A stretch of DNA of 20,346 nucleotides from assembly GCA_003446295.1 (NCBI GenBank), contig DMBB01000107.1, positions 1 through 20,346 on the forward strand. Direction: 5' to 3'. The number at the start of each line of letters is the position of its first letter. Position 1 is the stretch's first letter. Shown in pieces: positions 20,188 to 20,346 of this stretch. The translations under genes were made by a program, and so were the position numbers. The stretch is from Erysipelotrichaceae bacterium (GTDB taxonomy: Bacteria; Bacillota_I; Bacilli_A; Erysipelotrichales; Erysipelotrichaceae). The notes beneath the pieces are model-generated. The model was given only the letters and a program-made list of their open reading frames with translations, was not told the DNA's origin and did not search any database.

Positions 20188-20346
20188 TTATTCGCTGTCT
20201 TTGGGTTCTTCAGAATCCTTGCCGCTCAGCTTTTCACTGACGCTCTTATATGCCTTTTCAGCATATGCAGCGACTTTGGAACCTGTTTCAGCCAATGTAT
20301 TCTTCAGTTCATCAGTATCGATGTTCTCAAGCTTTTCTTTCACATT
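20188..20346 (-). CDS. Paralogue of the LEA-like protein (C-terminal 52 residues, partial)
   Basis: The minus strand is open from the right edge to a TAA at 20188-20190. It encodes 52 residues starting NVKEKLENIDTDELKNTL, continuing with AYKSVSEKLSGKD and ending in an acidic tail. It aligns without gaps to the C-terminal region of the adjacent gene (NVKEKLDDLDLDDLKQSL ... AYKTLSEKL), with more than half the residues identical over about 40 positions. The two genes are therefore tandem paralogues with a shared C-terminal module of about 45 residues. The spacing to the next start is 70 bases, without a clear terminator. The N-terminal part lies outside the window. Confidence 0.85.
   Translation of the reverse strand, partial: NVKEKLENIDTDELKNTLAETGSKVAAYAEKAYKSVSEKLSGKDSEEPKDSE

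Overview
The window reads as chromosomal DNA of a low-to-mid GC Firmicute. A moderately GC-rich member of the Erysipelotrichia is the best guess. The support is AGGAGG-type ribosome binding sites, a T-box leader, a comG pseudopilus operon, a CcpA-like regulator, the MEP isoprenoid pathway, and local gene orders that I recall from Bacillus-type genomes (comG near efp; ispH, cshB and nfo together; murJ next to an rsuA-like gene; ccpA near tyrS). No tRNA, rRNA, IS element, prophage or CRISPR array was seen. Almost all genes are on the minus strand; only a small unknown gene (5664-5933), ispG and ispH are on the plus strand.

Layout. 1-903 (-): 5' end of a low-complexity gene with six basic Pro-Val-Arg/Lys repeats followed by an acidic region, running off the left edge. 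946-1509 (-): efp with its own promoter; its product has Met instead of Lys/Arg at the functional loop tip. 1596-5073 (-): a complete, tightly overlapping comGA-comGB-comGC-comGD-comGE-comGF-comGG operon. 5131-5562 (-): DUF523/TudS-like Fe-S protein. 5664-5933 (+): small unknown protein. 5958-6743 (-): MBL-fold hydrolase and ribosomal protein L33. 6962-8029 (+): ispG. 8101-9938 (-): a two-gene redox operon, made of a rubredoxin-helical-rubredoxin protein and a ferredoxin-rubredoxin-rubrerythrin-rubredoxin fusion. 10139-12387 (-): cshB helicase and nfo endonuclease IV. 12522-13427 (+): ispH, overlapping tail-to-tail with rsuA. 13393-16341 (-): lipoprotein, murJ and rsuA. 16466-17964 (-): tyrS behind a Tyr T-box whose -35 box contains the ccpA stop codon. 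17995-18987 (-): ccpA-like regulator. 19020-20346 (-): two tandem, related, Ala/Glu/Lys-rich LEA-like helical proteins, the second cut by the right edge.

How the genes work together. comGA-GG build the DNA-uptake pseudopilus (ATPase, platform, major and minor pseudopilins). IspG and IspH catalyse the last two steps of the MEP pathway, both with [4Fe-4S] clusters, and a rubrerythrin peroxide-defence module lies between them. MurJ flips the lipid II that is built on the isoprenoid carrier. EF-P, L33, TyrS, RsuA and CshB serve translation and RNA metabolism.

Most unusual content: the Met-tip EF-P, the four-module redox fusion that keeps an in-frame internal ribosome binding site and start codon, its rubredoxin-ended partner, the tandem LEA-like paralogues next to ccpA, and the basic/acidic repeat protein downstream of efp. 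No stretch over about 300 bases lacks a gene; the longest gap (17720-17994) is the T-box leader and promoter of tyrS.
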